A stretch of DNA of 64,000 bases from Ignavibacteriales bacterium (GTDB lineage Bacteria; Bacteroidota; Ignavibacteria; Ignavibacteriales; Melioribacteraceae): the NCBI GenBank assembly GCA_026390795.1, contig JAPLFG010000003.1, forward strand, positions 1,798,001 to 1,862,000. The letters are read 5' to 3'. Below the pieces are notes generated by a model. It saw only the letters and a program-made list of their open reading frames with translations, had not been told where the DNA came from and did no database searches. The position numbers were made by a program, and so were the translations under genes. Each line of letters begins with the position of its first letter. The stretch's first letter is position 1. Shown here in pieces: positions 16,735 through 25,140 of the stretch.

Positions 16735-18354
16735 TCAACGTCGTCCACGCTCACGAAGCCATATCCCAATACGAGTTATTAACATGCCGACAATCCCACC
16801 GAAAATCATAGTTACACCAAGAGTATCGTGCCAGTCGCCCATCGGAGTCATTAAAAGCATTGAACCTCCAACCACTAAAGCCGCGAAAGCGATTGCGCCA
16901 GTTAATCTTCCAAGATTGTGACTTAGTCGACTTCCCAAAGCCTCGAGAGACGGTGCTTGCACACGACCAAGATTACCATCTGCGATATGCCGGAGGATAC
17001 GGCGTGTATCGCTAGGGGCGTCATTTATTAAGCGCTCCATTTCACGGGCAAACTTTGTTGTCTTTTCCTTTATCCTTGCAAGTGAAAAATGTTTCGCAGT
17101 CAGACGTGATATCTCAACGCGAAATGATTTCATATAATTATGTTGAGGTGCGAGTTCGCTCATTAGAGATTCCAGAAGAACGAACGCACGAGTCAGTAAG
17201 AAAAACTCACTTGGATTATGAACACCATTTCGGCTGCCGGCATTCAGTAATGACTCAAATGCATCGCCGATTGAAATATCTTCCGGACCGTTCTTGTGCA
17301 TTTCATAAAGCGTAGCTTTTATATCGACTAACAATGCTGCCTGGTTGACTTCCTCACTTGCAGGTGCCATCTCGAGATATGCCTCTGTTGCAGCACGCGC
17401 ATCGCTTTTGACAACAGATTCGAGCAGGAGTATCAAGGACTCACGCATTGATTCATCAAGATCGCCGGTCATTCCGAAATCGAGAAGAGAGAGCCGCCCG
17501 TCCGGAAGAACAAAGACATTGCCCGGATGCGGATCGGCATGAAACAAGCCTTCTTCGAAGATCGATTGCAGCATCAGTTTTACCAATGTATTAATCACCC
17601 GAGGCATTGCTTTCGGATTCGACTTTGCATAAAGGTCCACCCTTTGGCCGGCGGAATAATCCATTGTAAGAACAGTTTTCCTCGAATACTCAGCAACGAC
17701 ATCAGGAATCCAAAGACCTTTAACATCTGCTAAGGCGGTGCGAAGTAGTACTATTGAACGCGATTCAATGCTGAAGTCGATTTCCTTATTCAGACTATTT
17801 GCAAATTCATGTACCACAACAGGGAGATCAAGTGCACGTAAACGCGGGAAGAATTTTTCTCCCAGATTTACAAGGTACTTCATTGCTGCAATATCTCTTG
17901 AGATTATTTGTTTAAGGTCGGGTCGTTGAACTTTCACTGCCACGTGTCGACCGGTGTGCATTGTGGCTTCATGGACTTGCGCAATTGATGCGGCTGCGAG
18001 TGGTGTTTCACTGAACGAAGAGAACAATGTAATCAATGGTGAACCTAGTTCGAATTCGATCCTCGCTCGGACCGTTTTGATTCCCATCGGCGGCAGATGA
18101 TCGTGTAACAATTCCAACTCATCAATATAAGCGGCTGGAAGAAGATCATGCCTCATAGCAAGCACTTGACCGAATTTGATAAAAGTTAGCCCGAGTTCCT
18201 CGAAAGTTTTCCGTAGTTCTTTTGGTGGAGGCAAATGTTTCTTGCCGAATAGTGAACGCAAAAATTTGTGCCGGACAAGTACGCGCATAATTTGTGTTAA
18301 TCGTGGTGCCGCTCGCAGAAAACTAATTTTCTCCGAGTCGCTAGTTACAGCCAT
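16735..18354 (-). CDS. ABC1/UbiB (AarF) family atypical kinase
   Basis: The 539-residue protein carries the ABC1 signatures: KFGQ motif in FIKFGQVLAMRHDLLP, Ala-rich loop AAASIAQVHEA, VAVKVQRP lysine, FHADPHPGN and LLDFG. Two hydrophobic helices near the C-terminus (about 475-495 and 507-525) anchor it to the membrane. Homologues support ubiquinone and other prenyl-lipid metabolism. No quinone genes lie nearby. Its codons look clearly richer in G+C than the genes around it, as do those of the RNB gene at 30335, which suggests acquisition by transfer. Confidence 0.9.
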   Translation of the reverse strand: MAVTSDSEKISFLRAAPRLTQIMRVLVRHKFLRSLFGKKHLPPPKELRKTFEELGLTFIKFGQVLAMRHDLLPAAYIDELELLHDHLPPMGIKTVRARIEFELGSPLITLFSSFSETPLAAASIAQVHEATMHTGRHVAVKVQRPDLKQIISRDIAAMKYLVNLGEKFFPRLRALDLPVVVHEFANSLNKEIDFSIESRSIVLLRTALADVKGLWIPDVVAEYSRKTVLTMDYSAGQRVDLYAKSNPKAMPRVINTLVKLMLQSIFEEGLFHADPHPGNVFVLPDGRLSLLDFGMTGDLDESMRESLILLLESVVKSDARAATEAYLEMAPASEEVNQAALLVDIKATLYEMHKNGPEDISIGDAFESLLNAGSRNGVHNPSEFFLLTRAFVLLESLMSELAPQHNYMKSFRVEISRLTAKHFSLARIKEKTTKFAREMERLINDAPSDTRRILRHIADGNLGRVQAPSLEALGSRLSHNLGRLTGAIAFAALVVGGSMLLMTPMGDWHDTLGVTMIFGGIVGMLITRIGIWLRERGRR

Positions 18355-18428
18355 GAGTTACTCCAAATAATCATAAGTAGGGTCATTTTTCTCCTCACTG
18401 ATATCATCGAAAAACTTATTCACTCAAT

Positions 18429-19112
18429 CTATTTCACAGTGTATTCAAACGTCTTTATTTTTGAAACTCCATCAACATTGACGGTTATCTTAAATTCATA
18501 TTCACCCTTTTTATCGAGGGTGAGCCCGGCTCCAAAACAGTTGCTCATCATCATAGGTTTGAGGTCGACCGACGAGTGTAACTTTGAAGGAGGCACAATC
18601 ATAATTTTTGCGCTTGCATTATCAATTTCATTTCTGTTTGCAGCATCTGTTATTTCAAGCATAATATGATGCGTGCCAACCATCATCGAGTCCATCATAT
18701 TCTTGTTCATCTCCATACCGTCATGTTTCATCCCCTTCATATCTTTTCCCTTCGCCATACTAGAGTCTTTCATCTTCATACTTTCGTGTTTCATTCCCAT
18801 CATATCTTTTCGCATAGCCATACTGGAGTCTTTCATCTCCATGCCATCATGTTTCATTCCTTTCATATCATCACCCATCATCTTACCCATTTTTTCTTTC
18901 ATCATCTTTTTATGATGTTTCTGAGTCATGAGCCACACCTTCATGTGAAGCCCTTCCACTGTTGCATCAACTATCGGCTTACCCATCATTTTCGACATCT
19001 CATGCTTCTTCATGTCTTTTTTTGTCATGTCGTCATCATTGTGCTGTCCAAACAACGGCGCTGTCAAAGCAAGTGCTAATATCGTAGAGAGAAATACATA
19101 TTTTAATTTCAT
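18429..19112 (-). CDS. Met/His-rich periplasmic protein with 21-residue repeats, putative copper binding
   Basis: A signal peptide (1-22, ending LFGQ) precedes a Met/His/Lys/Asp-rich region. Three consecutive 21-residue repeats start at residues 82, 103 and 124 with the core DMxGMKHxxMxMKDSSMA. The remaining parts (45-60 and 146-227) look like a beta sandwich, with VGTHHIMLEITDA and KKGEYEFKITV. Methionine- and histidine-rich exported proteins of this kind bind Cu(I)/Ag(I), and the gene lies at the downstream end of a Cus-type region. The DNA repeat has a period of 63 bp. Confidence 0.75.
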   Translation of the reverse strand: MKLKYVFLSTILALALTAPLFGQHNDDDMTKKDMKKHEMSKMMGKPIVDATVEGLHMKVWLMTQKHHKKMMKEKMGKMMGDDMKGMKHDGMEMKDSSMAMRKDMMGMKHESMKMKDSSMAKGKDMKGMKHDGMEMNKNMMDSMMVGTHHIMLEITDAANRNEIDNASAKIMIVPPSKLHSSVDLKPMMMSNCFGAGLTLDKKGEYEFKITVNVDGVSKIKTFEYTVK

Positions 19113-19171
19113 GATAAATCCTTCTGATTTAGTTTATAAATTGTTTTAGTTGAGTTCGAGGTGCAACTCAA

Positions 19172-19402
19172 TTATACTTTCTTTTTGAAGATGAACCAAC
19201 CAAGTATGACGCCGATAACCAGTGTCAGTACAGTAGGTGTCCACATCCAACTGCGATTACTCATCCATCCGATTTCATTCAAGCCATTATGCATCCCACC
19301 ATTCATCATTCCACCGGACATTGCACCACCTCCAAAGAGTAAGAAAAGCACGATGACCACAATTAAAGCAATGATTAAAGGATTGTTAGTTTTTGTATTC
19401 AT
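19172..19402 (-). CDS. Small Met/Gly-rich inner-membrane protein
   Basis: A 76-residue protein with two hydrophobic helices (about 9-27 and 54-70) separated by a Met/Gly/Asn/Trp-rich loop (MSGGMMNGGMHNG) and a KKKV end. A ribosome site (GGAGAATATT) is visible upstream. Small proteins of this type often accompany copper-resistance genes in Bacteroidota. The role is unknown; a metal-handling loop between helices is inferred. Confidence 0.7.
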   Translation of the reverse strand: MNTKTNNPLIIALIVVIVLFLLFGGGAMSGGMMNGGMHNGLNEIGWMSNRSWMWTPTVLTLVIGVILGWFIFKKKV

Positions 19403-19483
19403 TAGAATATTCTCCTTTCAGATAAAGGTTAAAAGTAATTATTTGTTTTATAGATGAAACCCAGTTACGATTTTCGCAAAACA

Positions 19484-19514
19484 AAGTGCTGCTTTGCTAC
19501 ACTTAGCAGCACTT
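19484..19514 (-). terminator. Hairpin downstream of the Cys-rich copper storage gene
   Basis: AAGTGCTGCT (19484-19493) and AGCAGCACTT (19505-19514) form a 10-bp stem. Read on the minus strand, the stem is followed by TTGTTTTG. It lies after the gene that ends at 19572. Confidence 0.6.
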
Positions 19515-19571
19515 ACTGTTTTCTTACTTTTAACATTTATATAGAATTATTTGTACATCTTGTTAATGTGA

Positions 19572-19886
19572 TTAAGCAGCACAAGCAGCAGCACATTTTT
19601 TGCAAGCATCTGCACACTTTTTACAACAATCGTGTGTTGAAAGTTTTTCGCATTCAGAAGCACAAGCATTACAAAGGTCTGCACAAAGTTTGCAAAGTGC
19701 ATCACAGAATGATGAACCCCTTGCTTCAAATCTTGCGCACAAAGCACAAATGTCTGCACAGTCACGACAGAGTGCGATACATTTTAAATGGCTTTTATCG
19801 TTCAAGTTGATGCATTCAGTTGCACAATGTTCACATTCAATTGAGCAAGCAAGGCAAGCGTCTATGCAATTTTTGGAATTTTTCAT
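19572..19886 (-). CDS. Four-helix-bundle copper storage protein (Csp-like, DUF326)
   Basis: A 104-residue protein with about 23 cysteines arranged in CxxxC and CxxC spacing along amphipathic helices (NCIDACLACSIECEHC, CRDCADICALC, LCADLCNACASEC, CKKCADACKKC). This is the pattern of cytosolic Csp3 proteins, which line the core of a four-helix bundle with Cys and store many Cu(I) ions. No signal peptide is seen, so it should act in the cytoplasm. It lies within the copper block between a small membrane protein and a DUF305 lipoprotein. Confidence 0.92.
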   Translation of the reverse strand: MKNSKNCIDACLACSIECEHCATECINLNDKSHLKCIALCRDCADICALCARFEARGSSFCDALCKLCADLCNACASECEKLSTHDCCKKCADACKKCAAACAA

Positions 19887-19963
19887 TTTGTTTAAATCCT
19901 TTAATTATAGTTTTCTTCAGTTCCGCTGTCGCCCGGTCTTCAGATTCGCTGTTGCCCGATTTA

Positions 19964-20602
19964 TCATTTTATGTTGTCAAGCCACGATTGGAACTCTTTT
20001 ATCTCTTTATTTTGGTTCACAATAGTTTGTTGTGCCATATTTTTCATTACCGAAAATTTTCCATTAGAAACTTCACCCTTGGCCATTGTTACAGCAATTT
20101 CGTGGTGCTTAATCATCATCATTGCAAAATCTTTATCAGTATTTCCGGTCATCTTAATTTTCTTGAAATTTTCATCCATCGAATCCATTGTTCCCATTTT
20201 GTAGTTTGATTTGACTGCGGAATGCTTTTTAATGAATTCATCCATTTTTAAAATTTCATCTTTTTGAACGGTGATAATATTTAGAGCCATTGCTTTCATT
20301 TTCGCTTCAGTACCAGCAGTCAATTCTATTTCCGACATTTCAATGGCGCCCCTGTGATGCTCGATCATCATCTTTGCATAGTCATAATCATAATCTCCTG
20401 TCATTTTCATTTCAGTCATTTTATAATTCATTTTGTTCATGGATTGCATCATTCCCATATTATTCATGTCGGTTGTTTTTGTAAGAGTTGCAGTGGTATC
20501 GTGTTGTTGGATTTTGGAATTATTGTCTTTATTTACACATCCAGGCATGAATAAAAATGATGCTAAAAGGATAATTATTAATGTGGCTAAGGTTGTTTTC
20601 AT
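19964..20602 (-). CDS. DUF305 lipoprotein
   Basis: Lipoprotein signal with lipobox FMPGC (Cys22). Two tandem DUF305 halves follow, each a helical metal-binding ferritin-like unit: DYAKMMIEHHRGAIEM and DFAMMMIKHHEIAVTMA, each with a later KDEI/NKEI helix. The linker is rich in Met. DUF305 proteins are common in copper and other heavy-metal regions, but their chemistry is not established. The promoter region carries copy 1 of a 29-bp element shared with three other genes in the window. Confidence 0.85.
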   Translation of the reverse strand: MKTTLATLIIILLASFLFMPGCVNKDNNSKIQQHDTTATLTKTTDMNNMGMMQSMNKMNYKMTEMKMTGDYDYDYAKMMIEHHRGAIEMSEIELTAGTEAKMKAMALNIITVQKDEILKMDEFIKKHSAVKSNYKMGTMDSMDENFKKIKMTGNTDKDFAMMMIKHHEIAVTMAKGEVSNGKFSVMKNMAQQTIVNQNKEIKEFQSWLDNIK

Positions 20603-21026
20603 TTTGGTTACCCATTATTTTTTGAACGCTTCAGTTACGCTGTTACCCGCACTTCAGGTTCATTTGATCTATTGACTCTATCCGAAATTATGGGGGGATG
20701 AGTCTAAAGACAATCGCCCAAAGGGATGAAAAGAGAGTTAGTGCTTTTAAGCTAGGAATTACAACTCAGCATGAGACACTTTAGAAGCCTGGATATCTGG
20801 GCACATATAAATAACTTAGACTACATTCTCAAAAGTTTTATATTCATAGAAACAATGAGAGTACTCAAAGAGATAGAAGTTGCTCGTAAAGCCGGGTTCA
20901 ATAAAATCGATTAGGAGAATAACATTCCGTCTGTTTATTATCTCCAGTCAACTTTATTAGAAAGTTTAACCGAACCGCAATGCCCGCTTAGTGTAAATAT
21001 TAAATAAATACTGACTATGGCAGGTT
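20603..21026. other. Intergenic region with regulatory element and a doubtful 47-codon frame
   Basis: It holds copy 1 of the shared 29-bp element (20719-20747). An ATG-initiated plus-strand frame at 20771-20914 encodes 47 residues (ending EVARKAGFNKID), without a ribosome site; it may be a gene remnant. Nothing else was recognised. Confidence 0.4.
20719..20747 (-). promoter_or_regulatory. Shared 29-bp upstream element, copy 1 (DUF305 gene)
   Basis: Read toward the gene it is AAAGCACTAAC, then 5 bases, then TTTCATCCCTTTG. The 3' half matches the other copies exactly; the 5' half is the most diverged of the four. It lies 116 bases before the start codon. A CATAAT box begins 26 bases after its last base. 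Confidence 0.6.
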
Positions 21027-21548
21027 TTATTCGTCACCCATATTCTTTGCATCTTTGTTAAATGATTCATACTGCTCTATCGTCATATTAGGAAGTATTT
21101 GTATAAATGACACTATAGCCCAGATCTTATCATCGCTGTGAGTTGTTCCAAATCCCGGCATTCCTGTCATTTTAATACCGTTCTTAGTGATCCAGAAAAG
21201 TTCTGATGGTTTCCAATCTTTGACAGCTTCAGAAAGCTTCGGCGGACGTGGATAAAGACCTTCTCCAATTTCATCATGTTCAATCCCCGGTGCGCCGTGA
21301 CATCCAACGCACATTTCTCTATAATGAATAAATCCGGTTTTTATTAAAGTTGAATCCGATAAATCTGGAGCTTTGATGTCCTTGGAATTATGCTCTATTG
21401 AGTTATCTGTTAAAGTGCTTACAACCCAAAGAGTCAAACCGTTGTGAGGTTCCAATGCGCTGATATTATAGATTCCAGAATAGAGAAAAAGAATTGCCAG
21501 TACGCAAATAATTATTAGAGTAAAAAAGATTTTCCAAAACTTTTTCAT
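21027..21548 (-). CDS. Membrane-anchored c-type cytochrome
   Basis: A single N-terminal membrane helix (about 6-24) is followed by a mono-heme cytochrome c domain with C80-V-G-C83-H84. The likely axial Met is in GIKMTGMPGFG. KIWAIVSFIQILP forms the last helix. The heme domain lies in the periplasm. It may pass electrons in respiration or in a metal-oxidation step; its place in a copper block is the only hint. Confidence 0.88.
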   Translation of the reverse strand: MKKFWKIFFTLIIICVLAILFLYSGIYNISALEPHNGLTLWVVSTLTDNSIEHNSKDIKAPDLSDSTLIKTGFIHYREMCVGCHGAPGIEHDEIGEGLYPRPPKLSEAVKDWKPSELFWITKNGIKMTGMPGFGTTHSDDKIWAIVSFIQILPNMTIEQYESFNKDAKNMGDE

Positions 21549-21579
21549 TTCAATCCTTTCGAAGGAAAAAGAAAAAATT

Positions 21580-21616
21580 CAGATTTGTTATTCTTAATCG
21601 AAGGATAACAAATCTG
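21580..21616 (-). terminator. Rho-independent terminator
   Basis: CAGATTTGTTAT (21580-21591) pairs perfectly with ATAACAAATCTG (21605-21616). On the minus strand the stem is followed by AATTTTTTC, a clear U-tract. It ends transcription of the gene at 21645-21974 before the cytochrome gene. Confidence 0.85.
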
Positions 21617-21644
21617 TGTTCATGCAAAATCGTTTACGTAAATG

Positions 21645-21974
21645 CTACTTTACTTTGAACCCGTTCTCCAACAAATTTTTCTTTGCCTGCTTAACAGTAA
21701 CTTCTTTCAAAGTCATTTTGCATAACGGACATTTACCGGGCTTGTCGGAAATTACATTCCAATCCATTAGATCTTCGAATACTTTGCCGTCTTTGTTTTT
21801 GTCTATTGCTTTCAAATCAACAACACCTTTACGAACGATATTATCTGTTTTTGCAGTATCTTTTTTCATCTCCATTTTTGAATGATCAGCGCTCATTTTC
21901 ATTTGAGCAAATATTCCTGTAGAAGATGTCATAATTACTGCAAATGCAACTAAAAGAATTTTTATTGATTTCAT
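21645..21974 (-). CDS. Periplasmic heavy-metal-binding protein
   Basis: Signal peptide 1-23 (ending IFAQ). A Met/His segment (MKMSADHSKMEM) precedes an EF-hand-like loop DKNKDGKVFED and a C-terminal heavy-metal-binding motif GKCPLCKMTL, which resembles the CPICGMDL motif of the CusB homologue next door. It may deliver Cu(I)/Ag(I) to the efflux complex, as CusF does in enterobacteria, although it is not a CusF homologue. Confidence 0.75.
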   Translation of the reverse strand: MKSIKILLVAFAVIMTSSTGIFAQMKMSADHSKMEMKKDTAKTDNIVRKGVVDLKAIDKNKDGKVFEDLMDWNVISDKPGKCPLCKMTLKEVTVKQAKKNLLENGFKVK

Positions 21975-22025
21975 TTTGCTACTCCTTATTTATTTTGTTT
22001 TTACTTGTTAATCATGAATTAGATA

Positions 22026-23309
22026 TTACATTTTCATTCCAGGCATTGTGCCGGGAGTTGATTTTTTTGAACCGTTTGTTTTATCACCGTTAGGTATTCC
22101 GGTTTTTAGCTGACTTTCGGAATCGATTAAAAATCCGCCGGTAGCAGCTATTTCGTCGCCTTCATTTAATCCAGAAAGGATTTGATATTTATCTCCGAAC
22201 CGATTACCAATTTGAACGCTTCGCGCTTCGAACATTCCATCGCCAGTTTTTGTCCACACTACGGCTCTTTGGCCAGCAATGATAACGGCATCTGCCGGAA
22301 CAAGTAATCCTTGTCCGCCTGCGCTATTGAACACAGTTTCGCCATACATCTGCGGTTTAAGTTTTCCGCCTAAACTTGAAAACTCACTCCTAACTTTTAC
22401 GGTTCTAGTTTGCGAATTAATCACCGGATAAATGAAAGTAACTCTTCCGTTAAATTCTTCTCCGGGATAAGCACGTAAGTGTAATTTAACCGGACTTCCA
22501 ACTTTTACACTTGCCAAATTATTTTCATACACTTCAGCAATATTCCAAAGAGTTGAAAGCTCGGCAACGTCATAAATTGCGGTTCCTTCGTTTACATAAA
22601 CACCTTCCTGAACTTTCTTCTCAATTACGGTCCCGCTTACCGGAGAAAAGTATGTTAGTGTTAGATTTATTTCGCGTGTCTTCTCAAGTGTTAGAATTTG
22701 TTCTGATGTCAAACCGAAAATCTCTAACTTCTTTTTTGATGCACTCAAAAGAGAAGTAGAGTTCGATGAATTATTTAGGGCAATTAAATATTCATTCTGC
22801 GCTTGAACCAAATCTGGGCTGTAAATTTCAAATAGAGCTTGACCTTTTTTGATATAGTCGCCGGTTTTATCAACGAATAGTTTTTCTATCCTTCCATTGA
22901 ACCTCGCCGAGATTGTTTTGCGGTTATTCTCAACAAAATCTAAATAACTATAAGCAGTAACTTGGTTTTGAAGATTTTCTTTCTTAACAACAACTGTAGA
23001 AACATTCGCCAGAATTTGTTTCTTACCGCTCAGCGTAACCATGTCTGCCATATCTTTATCGTTAGCCGGTTCTACTTTTTCATCGACAACTTTTTTAATC
23101 AAATCCATACCGCAGATCGGGCAAGCACCCGGTCTATCCATATGAACTTGCGGGTGCATTGTGCAAGTCCAATACTCCTTAACACTTGTTTGTGGGTTTT
23201 CGTTTTTATTCTTTGCCGAACAACCTATCAAGATAATAATCAAAAGTATCGCAATGTATAATGGTTGATGGTTGATGGTTGATGTGAAAAATGACTTTAA
23301 TGTTTTCAT
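22026..23309 (-). CDS. cusB: CusB-like RND efflux periplasmic adaptor
   Basis: A 427-residue lipoprotein (lipobox LIGC, Cys30). Residues 46-70 are a heavy-metal-binding domain: YWTCTMHPQVHMDRPGACPICGMDL. Membrane-fusion-protein elements follow: barrel-sandwich strands (ARFNGRIEKLFVDKTGDYI), a helical hairpin (QAQNEYLIAL), and a beta-barrel with GGFLIDSESQ near the end. The Met-rich tail (GTMPGMKM) may also bind metal. It links the inner-membrane CusA pump (25141) to the outer-membrane CusC channel (23774). Near the start, ATCAACCATCAACCAT is a short tandem DNA repeat inside the signal peptide region. Confidence 0.92.
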   Translation of the reverse strand: MKTLKSFFTSTINHQPLYIAILLIIILIGCSAKNKNENPQTSVKEYWTCTMHPQVHMDRPGACPICGMDLIKKVVDEKVEPANDKDMADMVTLSGKKQILANVSTVVVKKENLQNQVTAYSYLDFVENNRKTISARFNGRIEKLFVDKTGDYIKKGQALFEIYSPDLVQAQNEYLIALNNSSNSTSLLSASKKKLEIFGLTSEQILTLEKTREINLTLTYFSPVSGTVIEKKVQEGVYVNEGTAIYDVAELSTLWNIAEVYENNLASVKVGSPVKLHLRAYPGEEFNGRVTFIYPVINSQTRTVKVRSEFSSLGGKLKPQMYGETVFNSAGGQGLLVPADAVIIAGQRAVVWTKTGDGMFEARSVQIGNRFGDKYQILSGLNEGDEIAATGGFLIDSESQLKTGIPNGDKTNGSKKSTPGTMPGMKM

Positions 23310-23310
23310 A

Positions 23311-23685
23311 TTATTTCTTCTTTTTATTTTCTTGTGAGGTTAATTTTATTGATACAAAGATTTTACAAAGCTGTTCGGATTCTTCTAATAAGATCTTCAA
23401 TTGCTTTTGTTGATTACCATCTTTCAGTAATTCAATTAAGACTCTTAACCAAAATTTGGACTCTCTTGCTTCTTTAGAAACAATTCCAATTTTATGAATG
23501 AAATCGTTTTTTGATTCTGCCGCTTGCGATTCTTCATAATTTGCGCCGATTGATGTGACTGCTTTTGCCAGCTGATTAATTATAACTTTGTTTATAGTTG
23601 TAGGCGGAAGAGCATCTAATAATTTCAGAGTATCCACTGCAAATCGAAAAGTTCGATTTAACATTTCCTCTGTTTTCTCATTCAT
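23311..23685 (-). CDS. Four helix bundle protein (23S rRNA intervening-sequence type)
   Basis: A 124-residue helical protein with the family signatures FRFAVDTLKLLDALP, INQLAKAVTSIGANYEESQAA and KEARESKFWLRVL. Members are often encoded in intervening sequences of 23S rRNA or as single genes in Bacteroidota, with no known function. A GGAG ribosome site precedes the start. It is inserted between the adaptor and the outer-membrane channel of a copper efflux operon, 1 base from the adaptor gene, which is an odd place and suggests an insertion. Confidence 0.88.
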   Translation of the reverse strand: MNEKTEEMLNRTFRFAVDTLKLLDALPPTTINKVIINQLAKAVTSIGANYEESQAAESKNDFIHKIGIVSKEARESKFWLRVLIELLKDGNQQKQLKILLEESEQLCKIFVSIKLTSQENKKKK

Positions 23686-23773
23686 AATAAACTCCTTTAA
23701 TTCTTTTATCTGATACTCATTTTTAAATTCTTCAATTAGCCATCGACCATTGTTTCACCTCAACAATCATACA

Positions 23774-25102
23774 TCAAAACTCATCCATTTTTTTCCCAAC
23801 CATCATTTCAATTTCCGCAAGCGACATTTGAGTATCAGCTTTTGCCATGTAATAGTTCATCTGCTGCATCAACAACATGCGGTAAGAATCAATTACTGTT
23901 GTAACACCGGTTCTATTATTCTGATAAGCCGACACTTGCGATTCAGCGGCGTTGCTATAAAGCGGAATTACTTTTTCATTATAGAGTTTTGCCAAATCAA
24001 CAGCCGTGTTATATTTAACAAGAGCAGCTTTTAATTGAGAAGTCATCTCGCGCTGCATATCTTTCTTCTCATATTCAATACTGCTTATTCCGGCAGATAG
24101 TTCTTCTTCCTTTGCTTTGTATTTGTTGATTGACCACGGGGCAAATGGAAGATTGATTGAGAACATCAGTGAATACATGTACTCTGTCTTGGGAGTTTCC
24201 ATTGCAAGCATTGCTAAATCTGTCTTTGATGTAAGAATCATTCCTCGCGGCATTCTCATAAACATACCTTGAACCATTAAATCGGGAATCAACTCACGGT
24301 TGTTGGCATTAATCATCGCTTTATTCATTTCGATCATGCCGCCCATTTTTTTGAGAGTAGGATTTGAATCAGCGAGAATTTCTTCCAACTTAGATTGAGT
24401 TGAAGAGAGAGAATCTGCAGAAAAATCTTTAACAGCATAAACATCTTTTGAATCAAGATTTCGTCCGAGAAATTTATTGAGTTTGTAAATCTCTGCTTCT
24501 TTCTGCTTTTCCAAAATCAGAAGCTGAGTTTCATCCGAAGCGATTTCACTCTGGAGAGTAAGAAGATCCGCTTGATTGATCTTATTTGTGTAGTAAGATG
24601 ATTCAACCGATTTAATTACATTTTTAATTAAAGCAATATTTTTTTTCTGAACATCGATCTTCCTATCAATCAGCCAAAGTGTGTAATAAGACATTTTTAT
24701 TTGAGCCGTGAGATTAATTTTATATATATCAAAATTGTTTCCTTCAACAAAAGTATTCTTCCTTTCAACGTCAGCCATTGCATTCAGTTTTCCGCCAAGA
24801 GGAAACATTTGCGAAAGAGCAATGCTGTTTGAGTTGGATTGATTAAGAATATCTATCGAGCTCGTTGGCACTTGAGAAAACTCAACCGAAAAATTTGGTG
24901 CAGGAAGAGTGTTGATTGATTCAGTTCTCCTTTCTGATGCGGTGATTTTATATTGTAATGATTTCAACTGCGGATTATTTTTTACCCCTTCTGAAACCAA
25001 AGAGTCAACTGACTGTGCATTTATTCTTGTGTTAATAACTAATAATAAACTTAACACAGAGAGTACAGAAAATATCACAGAGTTCCGCAGAGTTTTTCCC
25101 AT
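23774..25102 (-). CDS. cusC: CusC/TolC-like outer membrane efflux protein
   Basis: I start at ATG 25102 (MGKTLRNSVIFSV) because a Sec signal peptide begins there. The upstream in-frame extension to 25162 overlaps a repetitive stretch (TCTCAATTC units) and the CusA stop. The protein has the duplicated long-helix architecture of the outer membrane efflux family, with PNFSVEFSQVP, DRKIDVQKKNIALIKN, ELIPDLMVQGMF and a final MAEADTQ-like helix. It forms the trimeric exit channel for the CusA-CusB complex. Confidence 0.88.
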   Translation of the reverse strand: MGKTLRNSVIFSVLSVLSLLLVINTRINAQSVDSLVSEGVKNNPQLKSLQYKITASERRTESINTLPAPNFSVEFSQVPTSSIDILNQSNSNSIALSQMFPLGGKLNAMADVERKNTFVEGNNFDIYKINLTAQIKMSYYTLWLIDRKIDVQKKNIALIKNVIKSVESSYYTNKINQADLLTLQSEIASDETQLLILEKQKEAEIYKLNKFLGRNLDSKDVYAVKDFSADSLSSTQSKLEEILADSNPTLKKMGGMIEMNKAMINANNRELIPDLMVQGMFMRMPRGMILTSKTDLAMLAMETPKTEYMYSLMFSINLPFAPWSINKYKAKEEELSAGISSIEYEKKDMQREMTSQLKAALVKYNTAVDLAKLYNEKVIPLYSNAAESQVSAYQNNRTGVTTVIDSYRMLLMQQMNYYMAKADTQMSLAEIEMMVGKKMDEF

Positions 25103-25140
25103 TATATAATTCTCAATTCTCAATTCTAAATTCTCCATTA

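Noticed and set aside
18666-19079. 137-residue plus-strand frame rich in His and Phe
   Set aside because: It is the antisense of the Met/His-rich repeat gene; its composition is explained by the repeats (CAT complement of ATG).
19600-20025. 141-residue plus-strand frame
   Set aside because: Antisense of the Cys-rich copper storage protein and the DUF305 gene; no independent ribosome site or domain.
20771-20914. 47-residue plus-strand frame in the gene-free stretch
   Set aside because: No ribosome site or recognisable domain; mentioned only as a possible remnant.
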